NCBI GenBank assembly: GCA_035645695.1
Contig: DASQMC010000078.1
Location: 97,152 to 161,151, forward strand
Reading direction: 5' to 3'
Length of the DNA: 64,000 nt
Source: JAIVJZ01 sp035645695
GTDB taxonomy: Bacteria; Acidobacteriota; Blastocatellia; Pyrinomonadales; Pyrinomonadaceae
Shown: positions 39,343 to 47,642 of the stretch, in pieces
Numbering within the stretch: the first letter of the stretch is position 1
Layout of the letters: every line of letters begins with the position of its first letter
Translations under genes and position numbers: made by a program
The notes under the pieces: generated by a model
The model's database searches: none
Seen by the model: only the letters and a program-made list of their open reading frames with translations
What the model was told of the DNA's origin: nothing

Positions 39343-42300
39343 TTAGATGTCGCCGTACTTCTTCGCAGTCCGCGTCTGCTTCGTGATGACCTTGTAGCCC
39401 ATGTCGGACTCCGCGCCGTTCACAAAGAGTTTGTTCTGCAATTCCGTACCGAGAACCAATTCTACATTCAAGTTCGTGTGTCTGCCGGAGCGAGAGCCGC
39501 CGCCGTCAGGCGAACTTCTCACCGCAGGGATGCCAGCGTCAGCCGCAGCCTGAACGAGTTCGGGCGTTTGGTTGGCTAGGCTGGCTACGATTTCGCCACC
39601 GTGCGCAAGGATTAAGCGAGGCTCGCCGCGTTGACCAGACACGACGCCGCCTGTGGCGAAAGCGGATGTGATGTTGCGTCGAGTGTTGTCGTTGAGAGCA
39701 ACGGTCGCCGCAGCGCGTAGTTGAGTGATGCGGTAGTCAAGTTCCCGCACCGTGAGCAGCGCGTGATTGCGCGTCTTCCTGTCTCGAAGCTGGCCTGCCT
39801 GCTGCAAGTAGTTCGTCCTGATTTCCGCAGCCTGCGAGAGCGCAGATGCGGGGTCAGTCTGGTGATTTCGCACCTGACGAATCAACGTCTCAAGCTGACT
39901 GTTGGCATCGCCCGTCAGTTGATTGCGCGTCTCTTCCTCGCGCCGTCGTTGTGCGTTACGAGACAGCAAGTAAGCACCGACTAAGAGCGGAGCAGCGACC
40001 GCAGCAATCGGCAGAGCCGCGCCAGCGATGGCCGCGAGACCAGAGCCGAGCATCCCCGAACCGAACGTGCCGCCGAGAGCCGCGTAGCCAGCGAGACCGC
40101 CAGCCAAGCCCGCAGCACCGCCCGCGAGCGAGCCGATGATGCGGCCTGCGCGCGAGTGTTGTCCGAGCATCCCGCCGAGCGACATGCCGAGCGAGCCGCC
40201 GAGCATCGGCAGTGCGCCTCGGAGAGACGCCATCAAGCCGCCAGTAGCAGAGACCGTTGACGGGTTTCCGACTGACGGAATCATGCCGCCGATGTTCAAC
40301 ATCCCGCGACCGGAGAACGTGTCTGCCGACGTGATGTTCGAACCGTTCTGGCCGAATAGTCCGTTGGCATAGCCAGCGAGTCCGGTAAGACTTTGTTGAC
40401 CGCCGCCGAACAGGTTGTACGTCGAGCCGTTCACATTCGGGTTGAATGGTGGAGTAGCACCGCCGCGCCCGAAGATGCCGCCGATGATGTTGCCGAACGA
40501 GAAGCCCTGACCGCCGTTCTGCTGACCGCCGCCAAAGGTGACTCCACCAGAGGAAGAGCCGCCGCCCATGAACATATCAACCAACTTCATTAAGAGACGG
40601 TTCGTCACCATCTTCATCAAGTTGGTCTGGATGTCGGTGAGGATTTCACCGAACTTGCCCATGCCGCTGTTGACCTTGCCGAACAGCGACGACATGCCGT
40701 CACCGATTGCATCGCTCGCGCTGATGAAGGCGTCACCAACGATGTCGGTGTAGCCCTTCGCGCTTGCCATGTGTTCGTAGATGCGCGCCCGCGCCTGTTC
40801 CGAGTGGAACACGGTCTGGTCTTGCATCTTCACCTGTGAGCGGATGATGGAGTGTGATGCTTCCTCATTCGCCTGCTGGATTTCCTTCGCGGCTTCCAGC
40901 CAAGTGATTGTGTAACGGTCAGCCGCGCCTTCTGCGGCGTGTGCCATTTCATACTGCAATTCAACGATGCGTCGCTTCGCTTCCGTCTGCGCTTCGATGT
41001 GCTTCATCGCCGCGCCACGTTGAACGCGCTCAGTCCACTCAGCCGTGCGGTTCGCTGCGTCCCTCAACTCGTCGTTGAGCAACTCCAACTGAACGCGCTC
41101 GTCTTCGGCCTGCTCGCGTAGCTTCGCCTTACGTTGACCGCACGCCTCTTCAAGACGCAGCGTGCGGTATGTGGCCTTCTCCGTTTCGTTCGCCCACTTC
41201 GACTCTTCCGCCGCGAGCCGTTCGATGTTGTTCCGCATGTTCGTGATGCGGTCATCGAACTCGCCGTTGACGAGAGCCTTCATGGTGTCCGAGTCGAGGC
41301 CGGAGACGCGGGCAACTTCCTTCGCGGCGTTGACCTTGACCACTTCGTCACTCGCCTCTTCCGGTGTCGGCTGAGACGTGGGACGCATCTGCGGGTCTAA
41401 GAGAGCCTGCGCACGTTGCTGCTGCGCGAAGCCCCACGACAAGTGATAGTGTGAGCCGCCCCACACCTTCTGACCTTTCGGTCTGGTGCGCTCGTCTTTG
41501 ACACGGAAGCCCATCGCTTCAAGAGCCGCAATCTTCTGCGGCGTCATGCCGATGTCATCAACGTCAATCGCCCGACCGAGCGGGTGAAGCGAGCCTTTGT
41601 TATGGCGACCGCCCGTCGTAGACGTGACGACCAGTCCCATGCCTTCCGCGATGCGCTTCGCTTGCCGCCAATCGCCGGAGAAGTAGCCCGTCGAGCCAGT
41701 GCCAGAGCCGAGATTCTGCTTCTCGGCAGAGCCTGCGGGATTCGACACGCGACCTTTGGTGAGCGCATCAAGAATGTTCTTGACGTGACCGCCGATGACC
41801 TTGAGTTCGCTCGGTGCTTCGTTCTTCACGTTGACTTCAAGCTGTTGCTTCAAGTCCGCAACGATTGACTCTTCTCGGCCTTCGGAGATTGCACGACGCA
41901 GAGCCGCGCGCAACTCTTTGGTCTTCGCCTCGACGTTATCCTTGATGACATCAATACGAAGGTTGGTGAACACTTCGCGTTGCAGTCGTCCGGTGTCGTT
42001 GAGGATGTCAACGCGCTTCTTCGCCTGCACGTTCAACTCGGCAGTCAATTCGGCCTCACTATCAATCCGCTCTCGGAGCGACTTGGCGTAGGCCAACTGG
42101 TAGCGGGTCTCCGAGTCAATGACGGGGATGCCTTGCGTGAGAATCACGGTCGCCAACTCTTCGGCAACTCTGATACCCTCGCGCTCCACGTCGTTGACCG
42201 CATCGCGCACGCGCTTGTAGGACTCAAGGTTGTCTTTCAACTCTTTCGCCGCCCGACCGTTTTGCGGCAGAGCGTCTTTGAGCGGAAGCGAGAGTTCGCG

Positions 42301-44130
42301 CCGGAGCGTGATGATGCTCTCCAAGTCTCTGCGGAAGCGTTCGGCATCCTCGACTTGGATACGCAGGTCGAACTCGGCAGAGCCTGTGTCTAAGAAGCCG
42401 CTGATGTCTTTCTTGAGTTCTCTGATTTTCTCCTGTAGCTGTTCCAGTTCGGACTTAACCTTGCGGCCTCGTCCTTCGGTCTCTTCCAGCAACTTGAGCA
42501 ACGCTTCGTCGCCCTTCATCGCACCACCGCTCTGTGCCGCACCCATAGCCGAATTGACCATGCCGTTGATGCCTTGAGGGTCGTTGCGCTTGCCTGTTAA
42601 ATACTCCCGCGCGCCTTCGACCATGCCCGCAAAAAAGTTCACCATGATGCGTTGCGGGTCGAGAGCGCGAGCAAGTCGCGTCATCGTTCGACCATCCGAC
42701 AACACATCAATCATGCCGATGATTAAGTGTTCCGCGATGCGACCGCCGCCGTAGGCGAGAGCCGTTGAACCGCGCTCAATCATTCCGGTGATGCCGTCCG
42801 CGCCGATGAGAGCGTCAGCGAACTTCACCGTGACTTTCGAGATTTCATCGAACAGCGGAGCGAACGCTTGAGCCGACTTCTGATAGAGCGCGTCTTTGAC
42901 GTTCGACATCGCGCCGTTGAACGTGCGCGACTGCTTCTCCATCGAGTCACCGAACTTCTGGTCGGCAAACTTCTTGAAGGCTTCGGTGAAAAGTTCCGCA
43001 CCGATGCGACCGTCTTTGACGAGTTCGATAACTTCGCGCTTCGACTTGCCGAGTTGCGTTGCGAGAGCCGTGACGACGGGGATGCCGTTGTTAGCCAACT
43101 GACGAACTTCTTCGCCCGTCAACTTACCCTTCGCGTAGACTTCACCGAACGCATAGGCCGCGCGTTGGAAGGCGTGTTCGAAGTCGCCGCCCGCAGCCGA
43201 GGCCGCGTTACCGATGCTCTTCAAGAGCGGCATAATCTTTTCCATTTCGACGCCCATCGTTTGCATACGACGAGAGGCTTGCGCCACGTCTTCGAACTGG
43301 AAGGGAGACTTGACCGCGAACTGTTGCAGTTCCTTAATGTGAGCCGTCGCCGCCTGCGACGAGCCGAGCAGCGTGGTGAAGCCGATGTGCGCCTGCTCGA
43401 TACGCGCGGAGTATTCAAGCCATGCCTGCGTTCCGTCTTTAAGCAGACCTGTGATGCCGGAGAGACCGCCAGTGAGCAGTCCCAAGACACTCAGTAAGAC
43501 GCCGACCGCTCCGGCAGCTTTGAGGATGCCGCCAGCACCGCCGCTGCCGAGTAGACCGCCGAGCAATCCACCACCGCCGCCGCCAGAGCCGCCGCCGCTG
43601 GCCTTGCGACGCAATTCGAGTAGCTTGATGTACTCGTTCATCTGGTGACGCCATGTGCGAGTCTCCGCGTCGGCAATAGACTTCGCCGCTCGGATGCGGT
43701 CTTCTTCGTTCTTCCTGGCTTGACGCGCAGTCTCTTTGTGGATGGCGTCAACTTCTTTTTGCCGAGCCTTCGCCTGTGCCGTCTCTCTTCGCTCGCGTTT
43801 CGACAGTTCTCGTTCCCACCATGACGAGTAACTACCTTCCATCCGACGACGTTCAGCGATTGAGGAAGAGGGTTTGTATGTCTTGTTGGACTCGATGCGG
43901 TCGCGCTTGTTTAGCTCGCGCTCCCACCATGAGGTATATGTAATTTCTTGGCGACGCCGAGACTCAAGAGCCGCGCGGTGCGACTCAAGAGTTGCTTGAT
44001 GTCCCGCAAAGGTAGCTTTTGAAATTTCGCTCGCGGCTCGCTTCGCGCGTTCGACACCTTCTTGCCTACCTTTCTCCATCGGGTTCGTATCGAGTTCGAC
44101 ACGAACCTTCACAGTGTTGTTGTCTTCCAT
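39343..44130 (-). CDS. Phage tail tape-measure protein with embedded M15-like peptidase domain
   Basis: About 1,595 residues from ATG at 44130 (AAAGG eight bases upstream). The open frame reaches 44220, but those 30 codons cross a terminator hairpin and are unlikely to be coding. Order: charged coiled coil (1-180); a hydrophobic segment (AVGVLLSVLGLLTGGLSGIT); the tape-measure N-terminal domain (HIGFTTLLGSSQAATAHIKE, FQFEDVAQASRRMQTMGVEM, GEEVRQLANNGIPVVTAL, FADQKFGDSMEKQSRTFNGA); long coiled coils; an M15-type peptidase motif set at about 835-905 (GRHNKGSLHPLGRAIDVDD and GGSHYHLSWG, the H...D...HxH zinc ligands); Gly-rich and hydrophobic membrane-active segments. It sets tail length and may cut peptidoglycan at DNA entry. 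No other virion gene is present. Confidence 0.88.
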   Translation of the reverse strand: MEDNNTVKVRVELDTNPMEKGRQEGVERAKRAASEISKATFAGHQATLESHRAALESRRRQEITYTSWWERELNKRDRIESNKTYKPSSSIAERRRMEGSYSSWWERELSKRERRETAQAKARQKEVDAIHKETARQARKNEEDRIRAAKSIADAETRTWRHQMNEYIKLLELRRKASGGGSGGGGGGLLGGLLGSGGAGGILKAAGAVGVLLSVLGLLTGGLSGITGLLKDGTQAWLEYSARIEQAHIGFTTLLGSSQAATAHIKELQQFAVKSPFQFEDVAQASRRMQTMGVEMEKIMPLLKSIGNAASAAGGDFEHAFQRAAYAFGEVYAKGKLTGEEVRQLANNGIPVVTALATQLGKSKREVIELVKDGRIGAELFTEAFKKFADQKFGDSMEKQSRTFNGAMSNVKDALYQKSAQAFAPLFDEISKVTVKFADALIGADGITGMIERGSTALAYGGGRIAEHLIIGMIDVLSDGRTMTRLARALDPQRIMVNFFAGMVEGAREYLTGKRNDPQGINGMVNSAMGAAQSGGAMKGDEALLKLLEETEGRGRKVKSELEQLQEKIRELKKDISGFLDTGSAEFDLRIQVEDAERFRRDLESIITLRRELSLPLKDALPQNGRAAKELKDNLESYKRVRDAVNDVEREGIRVAEELATVILTQGIPVIDSETRYQLAYAKSLRERIDSEAELTAELNVQAKKRVDILNDTGRLQREVFTNLRIDVIKDNVEAKTKELRAALRRAISEGREESIVADLKQQLEVNVKNEAPSELKVIGGHVKNILDALTKGRVSNPAGSAEKQNLGSGTGSTGYFSGDWRQAKRIAEGMGLVVTSTTGGRHNKGSLHPLGRAIDVDDIGMTPQKIAALEAMGFRVKDERTRPKGQKVWGGSHYHLSWGFAQQQRAQALLDPQMRPTSQPTPEEASDEVVKVNAAKEVARVSGLDSDTMKALVNGEFDDRITNMRNNIERLAAEESKWANETEKATYRTLRLEEACGQRKAKLREQAEDERVQLELLNDELRDAANRTAEWTERVQRGAAMKHIEAQTEAKRRIVELQYEMAHAAEGAADRYTITWLEAAKEIQQANEEASHSIIRSQVKMQDQTVFHSEQARARIYEHMASAKGYTDIVGDAFISASDAIGDGMSSLFGKVNSGMGKFGEILTDIQTNLMKMVTNRLLMKLVDMFMGGGSSSGGVTFGGGQQNGGQGFSFGNIIGGIFGRGGATPPFNPNVNGSTYNLFGGGQQSLTGLAGYANGLFGQNGSNITSADTFSGRGMLNIGGMIPSVGNPSTVSATGGLMASLRGALPMLGGSLGMSLGGMLGQHSRAGRIIGSLAGGAAGLAGGLAGYAALGGTFGSGMLGSGLAAIAGAALPIAAVAAPLLVGAYLLSRNAQRRREEETRNQLTGDANSQLETLIRQVRNHQTDPASALSQAAEIRTNYLQQAGQLRDRKTRNHALLTVRELDYRITQLRAAATVALNDNTRRNITSAFATGGVVSGQRGEPRLILAHGGEIVASLANQTPELVQAAADAGIPAVRSSPDGGGSRSGRHTNLNVELVLGTELQNKLFVNGAESDMGYKVITKQTRTAKKYGDI

Positions 44131-44167
44131 GTGAGTGACCTTTGTTCGTGAGGTTGATTGATAAGCG

Positions 44168-44212
44168 AAAAGGCCAGCACCGTAACTCCGGTTGCTGGCC
44201 TTTGCTTTTTTT
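44168..44212 (+). terminator. Hairpin immediately upstream of the tape-measure gene
   Basis: AAAGGCCAGCACCG pairs with CGGTTGCTGGCCTTT (one bulge), followed on the plus strand by GCTTTTTTTGCG. It ends 38 bases from the tape-measure start on the opposite strand and also forms a stem with TTTTCG in the tape-measure direction. Confidence 0.75.
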
Positions 44213-44335
44213 GCGCTCATGTGAGGGTGAGCGGATGCTTAAACTCTAAGCACTAGCAGTATTTTATCAAGCCGCTGACGTGCCATAATCCGCTCCATCG
44301 CGGTTCGAATTTTCAGAAATTGGAGAGAAGTGAGA

Positions 44336-44515
44336 ATGAAGCCGACACGGAAAAAGCGAGGCACGATAACCTTCAAAGCGATTTGTACGTTTGAAGATAA
44401 AGAGCGGGTCGTTGCGGGTTTAGTGGAAATAATGCAAAAGGAAAAGACCGACACGCCTGCCAGCGAAAAGGAATCTGAGAAAGATACAGGTGCTGCCGTT
44501 CGTCGGGAAAAGTGA
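44336..44515 (+). CDS. Small basic/acidic protein of unknown function
   Basis: A 59-residue protein (MKPTRKKRGTITFKAICTFE, then VVAGLVEIMQKEKTD and an acidic Ser/Glu tail). GGAGAG lies about 10 bases before ATG 44336; GTG at 44330 is an alternative. A minus-strand frame (44239-44454) overlaps but has no ribosome site. Divergent from the tape-measure gene within the same cassette. Confidence 0.55.
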   Translation: MKPTRKKRGTITFKAICTFEDKERVVAGLVEIMQKEKTDTPASEKESEKDTGAAVRREK

Positions 44516-44728
44516 AAAGGGGCGTTTATCCTTGCAGGTCATATTTGCAACAATCATAAATCGTCTGCGGGTGATGCCATTAGGGGCAAGTACCCCCCGC
44601 CTCTTTTAAAGCTACCCCCCGTCGCACCGCGCGCTCGCAGCCTAACAGGTGACACTGCGAAGGCTGTCGCAAGAGATTGTGCGACTTGGCAGTGATATAC
44701 TCGGCACATCAAAGTCACCGTGACTTTG

Positions 44729-44870
44729 TTCATGTGTTGTGGATAGCTCCAACGGCAGAGGCTCGGCAGAGGGATGGGGAAACCTTCTGCCGAGCCATTT
44801 TTTGTCTAAGATTTAACAGAGCGAAACAGACAGACAGTCACGCCCATAGGACTTGACTGTCTGTCTGTTC
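44729..44870. repeat. Palindrome D plus terminator: right half of the extended inverted repeat
   Basis: Reverse-complement counterpart of 39194-39325: TTCATGTGTTGTG, hairpin GGCTCGGCAGA..TCTGCCGAGCC, CCATTTTTTGTCT, then palindrome D (44825-44869, arms AACAGACAGACAGTCA / TGACTGTCTGTCTGTT, loop CGCCCATAGGACT in reverse orientation). Confidence 0.85.
44769..44813 (+). terminator. Intrinsic terminator without an upstream gene
   Basis: Stem GGCTCGGCAGA / TCTGCCGAGCC followed by ATTTTTTGTC on the plus strand. The nearest plus-strand coding gene ends 250 bases upstream. Confidence 0.8.
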
Positions 44871-45111
44871 GCTGTTGTCTTCAAATCGAACGCCCGTGAA
44901 GTCGGCTATTTCGTTCCTTGCGACGAAAATTTAGCGGGAGAGGTTGGCGTAGGGGCGTGAGCGCAGTTAATTTAACCTATGCGAATAAGGTTTCCTCTCG
45001 CTATAGGTTGCCGAGAGGTTATCAACGGCAACCTCATTTATTGAATGTGAATAGTTTGTTAATATCGCGTGGCTTTATTCAATTTATTAAAAGGATGGAG
45101 AACCTCACCAC

Positions 45112-46236
45112 ATGAGAAGAACGGACATAGTAGCGGGAGTTCGTGAAGTAGTTTTCGCACTAACACATTCACAGATAAGCGTAATACTCACGCTTCTATA
45201 TGAGCGCAGTGGTAGCCAAATCCCGACATCCTACCTACCAGATTTATTTCAAGCACTCAAAACATATGCAATAGCGGCTCAACAATATTCACCCGCAGCC
45301 AAACAGGTAGCCGAGGCTTTCGAATTAACGAGTCTTGAAGAACCTTCAACGTGGGCTTCATTACTAGAGGGGGGTGAGAGCGGCGACCTTTACACGTTAC
45401 ACCGGACAGTAGGTTTTGCTCAAGAATATGTACCAAAATTATTGCCTCTAATTGAACATGGAGCGTCGCACGATATAGAAGAAAAAATTGAAAGCGGTGT
45501 GCCTAAATACCAAGATATGCGGGTTCTGACAATTAACATATATGAAGATGAAAATACTTTTTCGAGTCCTCTAAGGATAGTTAATGCAATTGAAAGCGTG
45601 AATCATTTTTATTATGCCTGTGCAATGTTAGACGGTAAATCGCCTACTACTATAAGCGTCGTCGGCTGTGATTCGGGCAGTGATAAGTCCTTTGATTTTT
45701 TAGGACTTGCTCAAGTGATGGAATGTGTCGAGAGAATACTAGGGCAAATTTGGGAAAGGGTTTTCTTTTTCAGAGAACATCAGTTAGACAAACGCTTGGA
45801 CTTAGTGGCGAAGGCTCTACCTATTGTCGCGCAGATAACAAAGATGAAAGAACATAATGAGATTGACCCTGAATTAGCCGAACTTATTGAGCAGAATATA
45901 TTGAACGGAACGAACAAGTTTATTCAGTCAGGCGCAACCACTAAAAAGATTGAAGACACATCACACTACAGCCCCCGCGCCTTACTAACTCCAGTGCAAC
46001 GGCTTTTAGTAAGCGCACCGGAGGCTGAAACTGAACCTAAAGAAGGTGTTGTGGAAAGCGAAACTGCTGACAGTGAAAGTGCGGACGACGCGCAACCGGA
46101 AACATCCAAGTCCAGCAAGATGAATTTTGAGAACTTGTCGCCCGCAGAGCAAGAGGCATTTCGAAAGTTGTTTGAGAAGGCTACAGGCGAGAACAATCAA
46201 GCAAGAACAGACAGCGACGAAGCGGCAGACGGTTAA
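45112..46236 (+). CDS. Unrecognised 374-residue cargo protein
   Basis: AT-rich gene preceded by AAGGATGGAG. The protein has an N-terminal helical domain (VVFALTHSQISVILTLLYER, FQALKTYAIAAQQYSPAAKQ), a central alpha/beta domain (MRVLTINIYEDENTFSSPLR, then NHFYYACAMLDGK and ISVVGCDSGSDKSFDFLGLA), a long helix (ERILGQIWERVFFFREHQLD) and an acidic, Ser/Glu-rich tail ending in NLSPAEQEAFRKLFEKATGE. No catalytic motif, signal peptide or membrane helix was recognised. Sole gene between palindromes D and E, next to the integrase, a typical cargo position; function unknown. Confidence 0.7.
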   Translation: MRRTDIVAGVREVVFALTHSQISVILTLLYERSGSQIPTSYLPDLFQALKTYAIAAQQYSPAAKQVAEAFELTSLEEPSTWASLLEGGESGDLYTLHRTVGFAQEYVPKLLPLIEHGASHDIEEKIESGVPKYQDMRVLTINIYEDENTFSSPLRIVNAIESVNHFYYACAMLDGKSPTTISVVGCDSGSDKSFDFLGLAQVMECVERILGQIWERVFFFREHQLDKRLDLVAKALPIVAQITKMKEHNEIDPELAELIEQNILNGTNKFIQSGATTKKIEDTSHYSPRALLTPVQRLLVSAPEAETEPKEGVVESETADSESADDAQPETSKSSKMNFENLSPAEQEAFRKLFEKATGENNQARTDSDEAADG

Positions 46237-46249
46237 TTTGATTATCCAG

Positions 46250-46296
46250 AAACAGACAGACAGTCACACCCATAGGGGATGACTGTCTGTCTGTTT
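46250..46296. repeat. Element palindrome, copy E
   Basis: 17-bp arms AAACAGACAGACAGTCA and TGACTGTCTGTCTGTTT around the loop CACCCATAGGGGA (reverse orientation). It lies 14 bases after the stop of the 374-residue gene and 12 bases from the integrase stop, so it separates two convergent genes and may terminate both. Confidence 0.92.
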
Positions 46297-46307
46297 CGCT
46301 TAGATGA

Positions 46308-47519
46308 CTACTTATAGAGAATGTCGCCTATCTCATCTGTTGCTGTCGCCTGTAGCGCGGGTGTGACGTGCGTGTAAATATCGGCGGTTGTCCGTATGGA
46401 AGCATGTCCTAACCGTTCCGATATAACTTTCAAGTTGATGTTGCGGTGAATTGCCAGCGTAGCCATTGTGTGACGTAACGAGTAAACGCTGTATCGCCCT
46501 TTCTCCCATCCTAAGTCTTCGCAAATCTTTCTGAAAACTCGTTGCGTTACGTCTTGCCAGATAGGACTTCCAAATCTCGCAGGGAAAACTAAGTCGTACT
46601 CTTGCCAGTTATCGCCCGCGCGTAGTCTCAATTCTGCGATGATATCTTTGTGCTGAATCAATCGTCGCGCCAGTTCGCGCGTGATAGGTAGCGTTCTAGC
46701 AGAACTCTCAGTCTTAGGTTCGGCAAACGTCCAACCGCCGCTTCCCTTTAATTCGACCACAACGCGCTCCACTGTAATCGTCGGCGGCGCGTCATCAAGG
46801 CGAACGTTCTTCCATTCAAGACCGAGATATTCTTCCGGCCGCAACCCTGTCTCTACTGCTAGATGAAAAACGCAGCCGAGTTTAACTATCCACCAATCGC
46901 GCGAATTATCTATGTAGGCAAGAAAGGCTTTCACTTCACAAGCAGACAAGGCGCGTCGCTTTGTTCTCTTCGACTGATTTAAGTTGAACACCATGTTCCG
47001 TAGTGGATTGCGGGCGATTAGTTGACTGTTGGCCGCATAGTTCAGCGCAGCGTTAAGAGTCCTGTATAGACGTGTAATCGTTGCGCTTGCCAGCGGCTTA
47101 CCAGTTACCGGACTTACCCATTCCGCGAGATGATTGAAGTATCGCTGGAGGTCGCTTCCCGTTAAATCCTTTAATCTCTTGCCGCAAATTGGATAAGGGT
47201 ACAAGTAGTTCTTGATGAATTGCGCGGAGATGGTGAAGGTGTTAGCCGATACGCTTGGGCGGTGAACTTCGGCAAGATACTGCGATACATAATCACTAAG
47301 GTTCGTAGTTGCTTCGACATGAAGCAATCCACGACTGCGCTTTAGTTTTTGCTCTAGTAAGTCTTGTGTAGCACGTTCAAGCGTCTTCCAAGTTTTCGAG
47401 TAGTATTTTCGTTTGCCGTCTGCCGACTTGCCGATGTAGAGACGGATAAAGAATTGATTAGTGCCGCGTTCGACTACTAAGCCGCCTTCCGTCGCATGTG
47501 TTATGGGGTATCTGCTCAT
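46308..47519 (-). CDS. int: Tyrosine-recombinase integrase
   Basis: A 403-residue integrase. An N-terminal arm-binding domain (FFIRLYIGKSADGKRKYYSK) and SAM-like core-binding domain (NLSDYVSQYLAEVHRPSV) precede the catalytic domain: Arg I in ETGLRPEEYLGLEW (about 226), box II YSLRHTMATLA (His of HxxR replaced by Tyr, as in some phage integrases), LGHASIRTTADIYTHV with His and the nucleophile Tyr (about 381). ATG at 47519 with GGAGAA just upstream is preferred to the longer frame. It ends the element next to the right junction and presumably cuts the argE core. Confidence 0.93.
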   Translation of the reverse strand: MSRYPITHATEGGLVVERGTNQFFIRLYIGKSADGKRKYYSKTWKTLERATQDLLEQKLKRSRGLLHVEATTNLSDYVSQYLAEVHRPSVSANTFTISAQFIKNYLYPYPICGKRLKDLTGSDLQRYFNHLAEWVSPVTGKPLASATITRLYRTLNAALNYAANSQLIARNPLRNMVFNLNQSKRTKRRALSACEVKAFLAYIDNSRDWWIVKLGCVFHLAVETGLRPEEYLGLEWKNVRLDDAPPTITVERVVVELKGSGGWTFAEPKTESSARTLPITRELARRLIQHKDIIAELRLRAGDNWQEYDLVFPARFGSPIWQDVTQRVFRKICEDLGWEKGRYSVYSLRHTMATLAIHRNINLKVISERLGHASIRTTADIYTHVTPALQATATDEIGDILYK

Positions 47520-47543
47520 GCTATTCTCCAACGCAATAAGGCT

Positions 47544-47565
47544 TTCACACAAAATGCACACAAAG
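47544..47565. promoter_or_regulatory. Candidate integrase arm-type sites, right end
   Basis: TTCACACAAAATGCACACAA: two direct CACACAA words spaced as in the left-end pair at 35250-35271. They lie between the integrase start and the rebuilt argE. Confidence 0.5.
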
Positions 47566-47642
47566 AGTGGAATTGAAGGCTTGCGTGCGGTGAAGGTAGA
47601 GCGATTATTTGAACGTGCCGCCGAGACTGTAAGAAAGGGTTT

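Larger units (their letters stand above)
44516..45111. other. Intergenic region with the right half of the extended inverted repeat
   Basis: No supported protein gene. It contains a palindrome CAAAGTCACCGTGACTTTG (44709-44727), the TTCATGTGTTGTG word, a strong plus-strand terminator (44769-44813) with no coding gene ahead of it, and palindrome D. A short RNA ending at that terminator is possible. Confidence 0.6.

Noticed and set aside
44239..44454. 71-codon minus-strand frame upstream of the tape-measure gene
   Set aside because: No ribosome site; overlaps the better supported plus-strand gene at 44336-44515.
44918..45115. 65-codon frame before the 374-residue gene
   Set aside because: No family resemblance, and it overlaps the promoter and ribosome site of the downstream gene.
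36900..46296. A CRISPR array or integron attC array formed by the five palindromes
   Set aside because: Units are 1.0-5.6 kb apart with genes between, no cas genes, and no IntI-type integrase; the palindromes lack attC R boxes.
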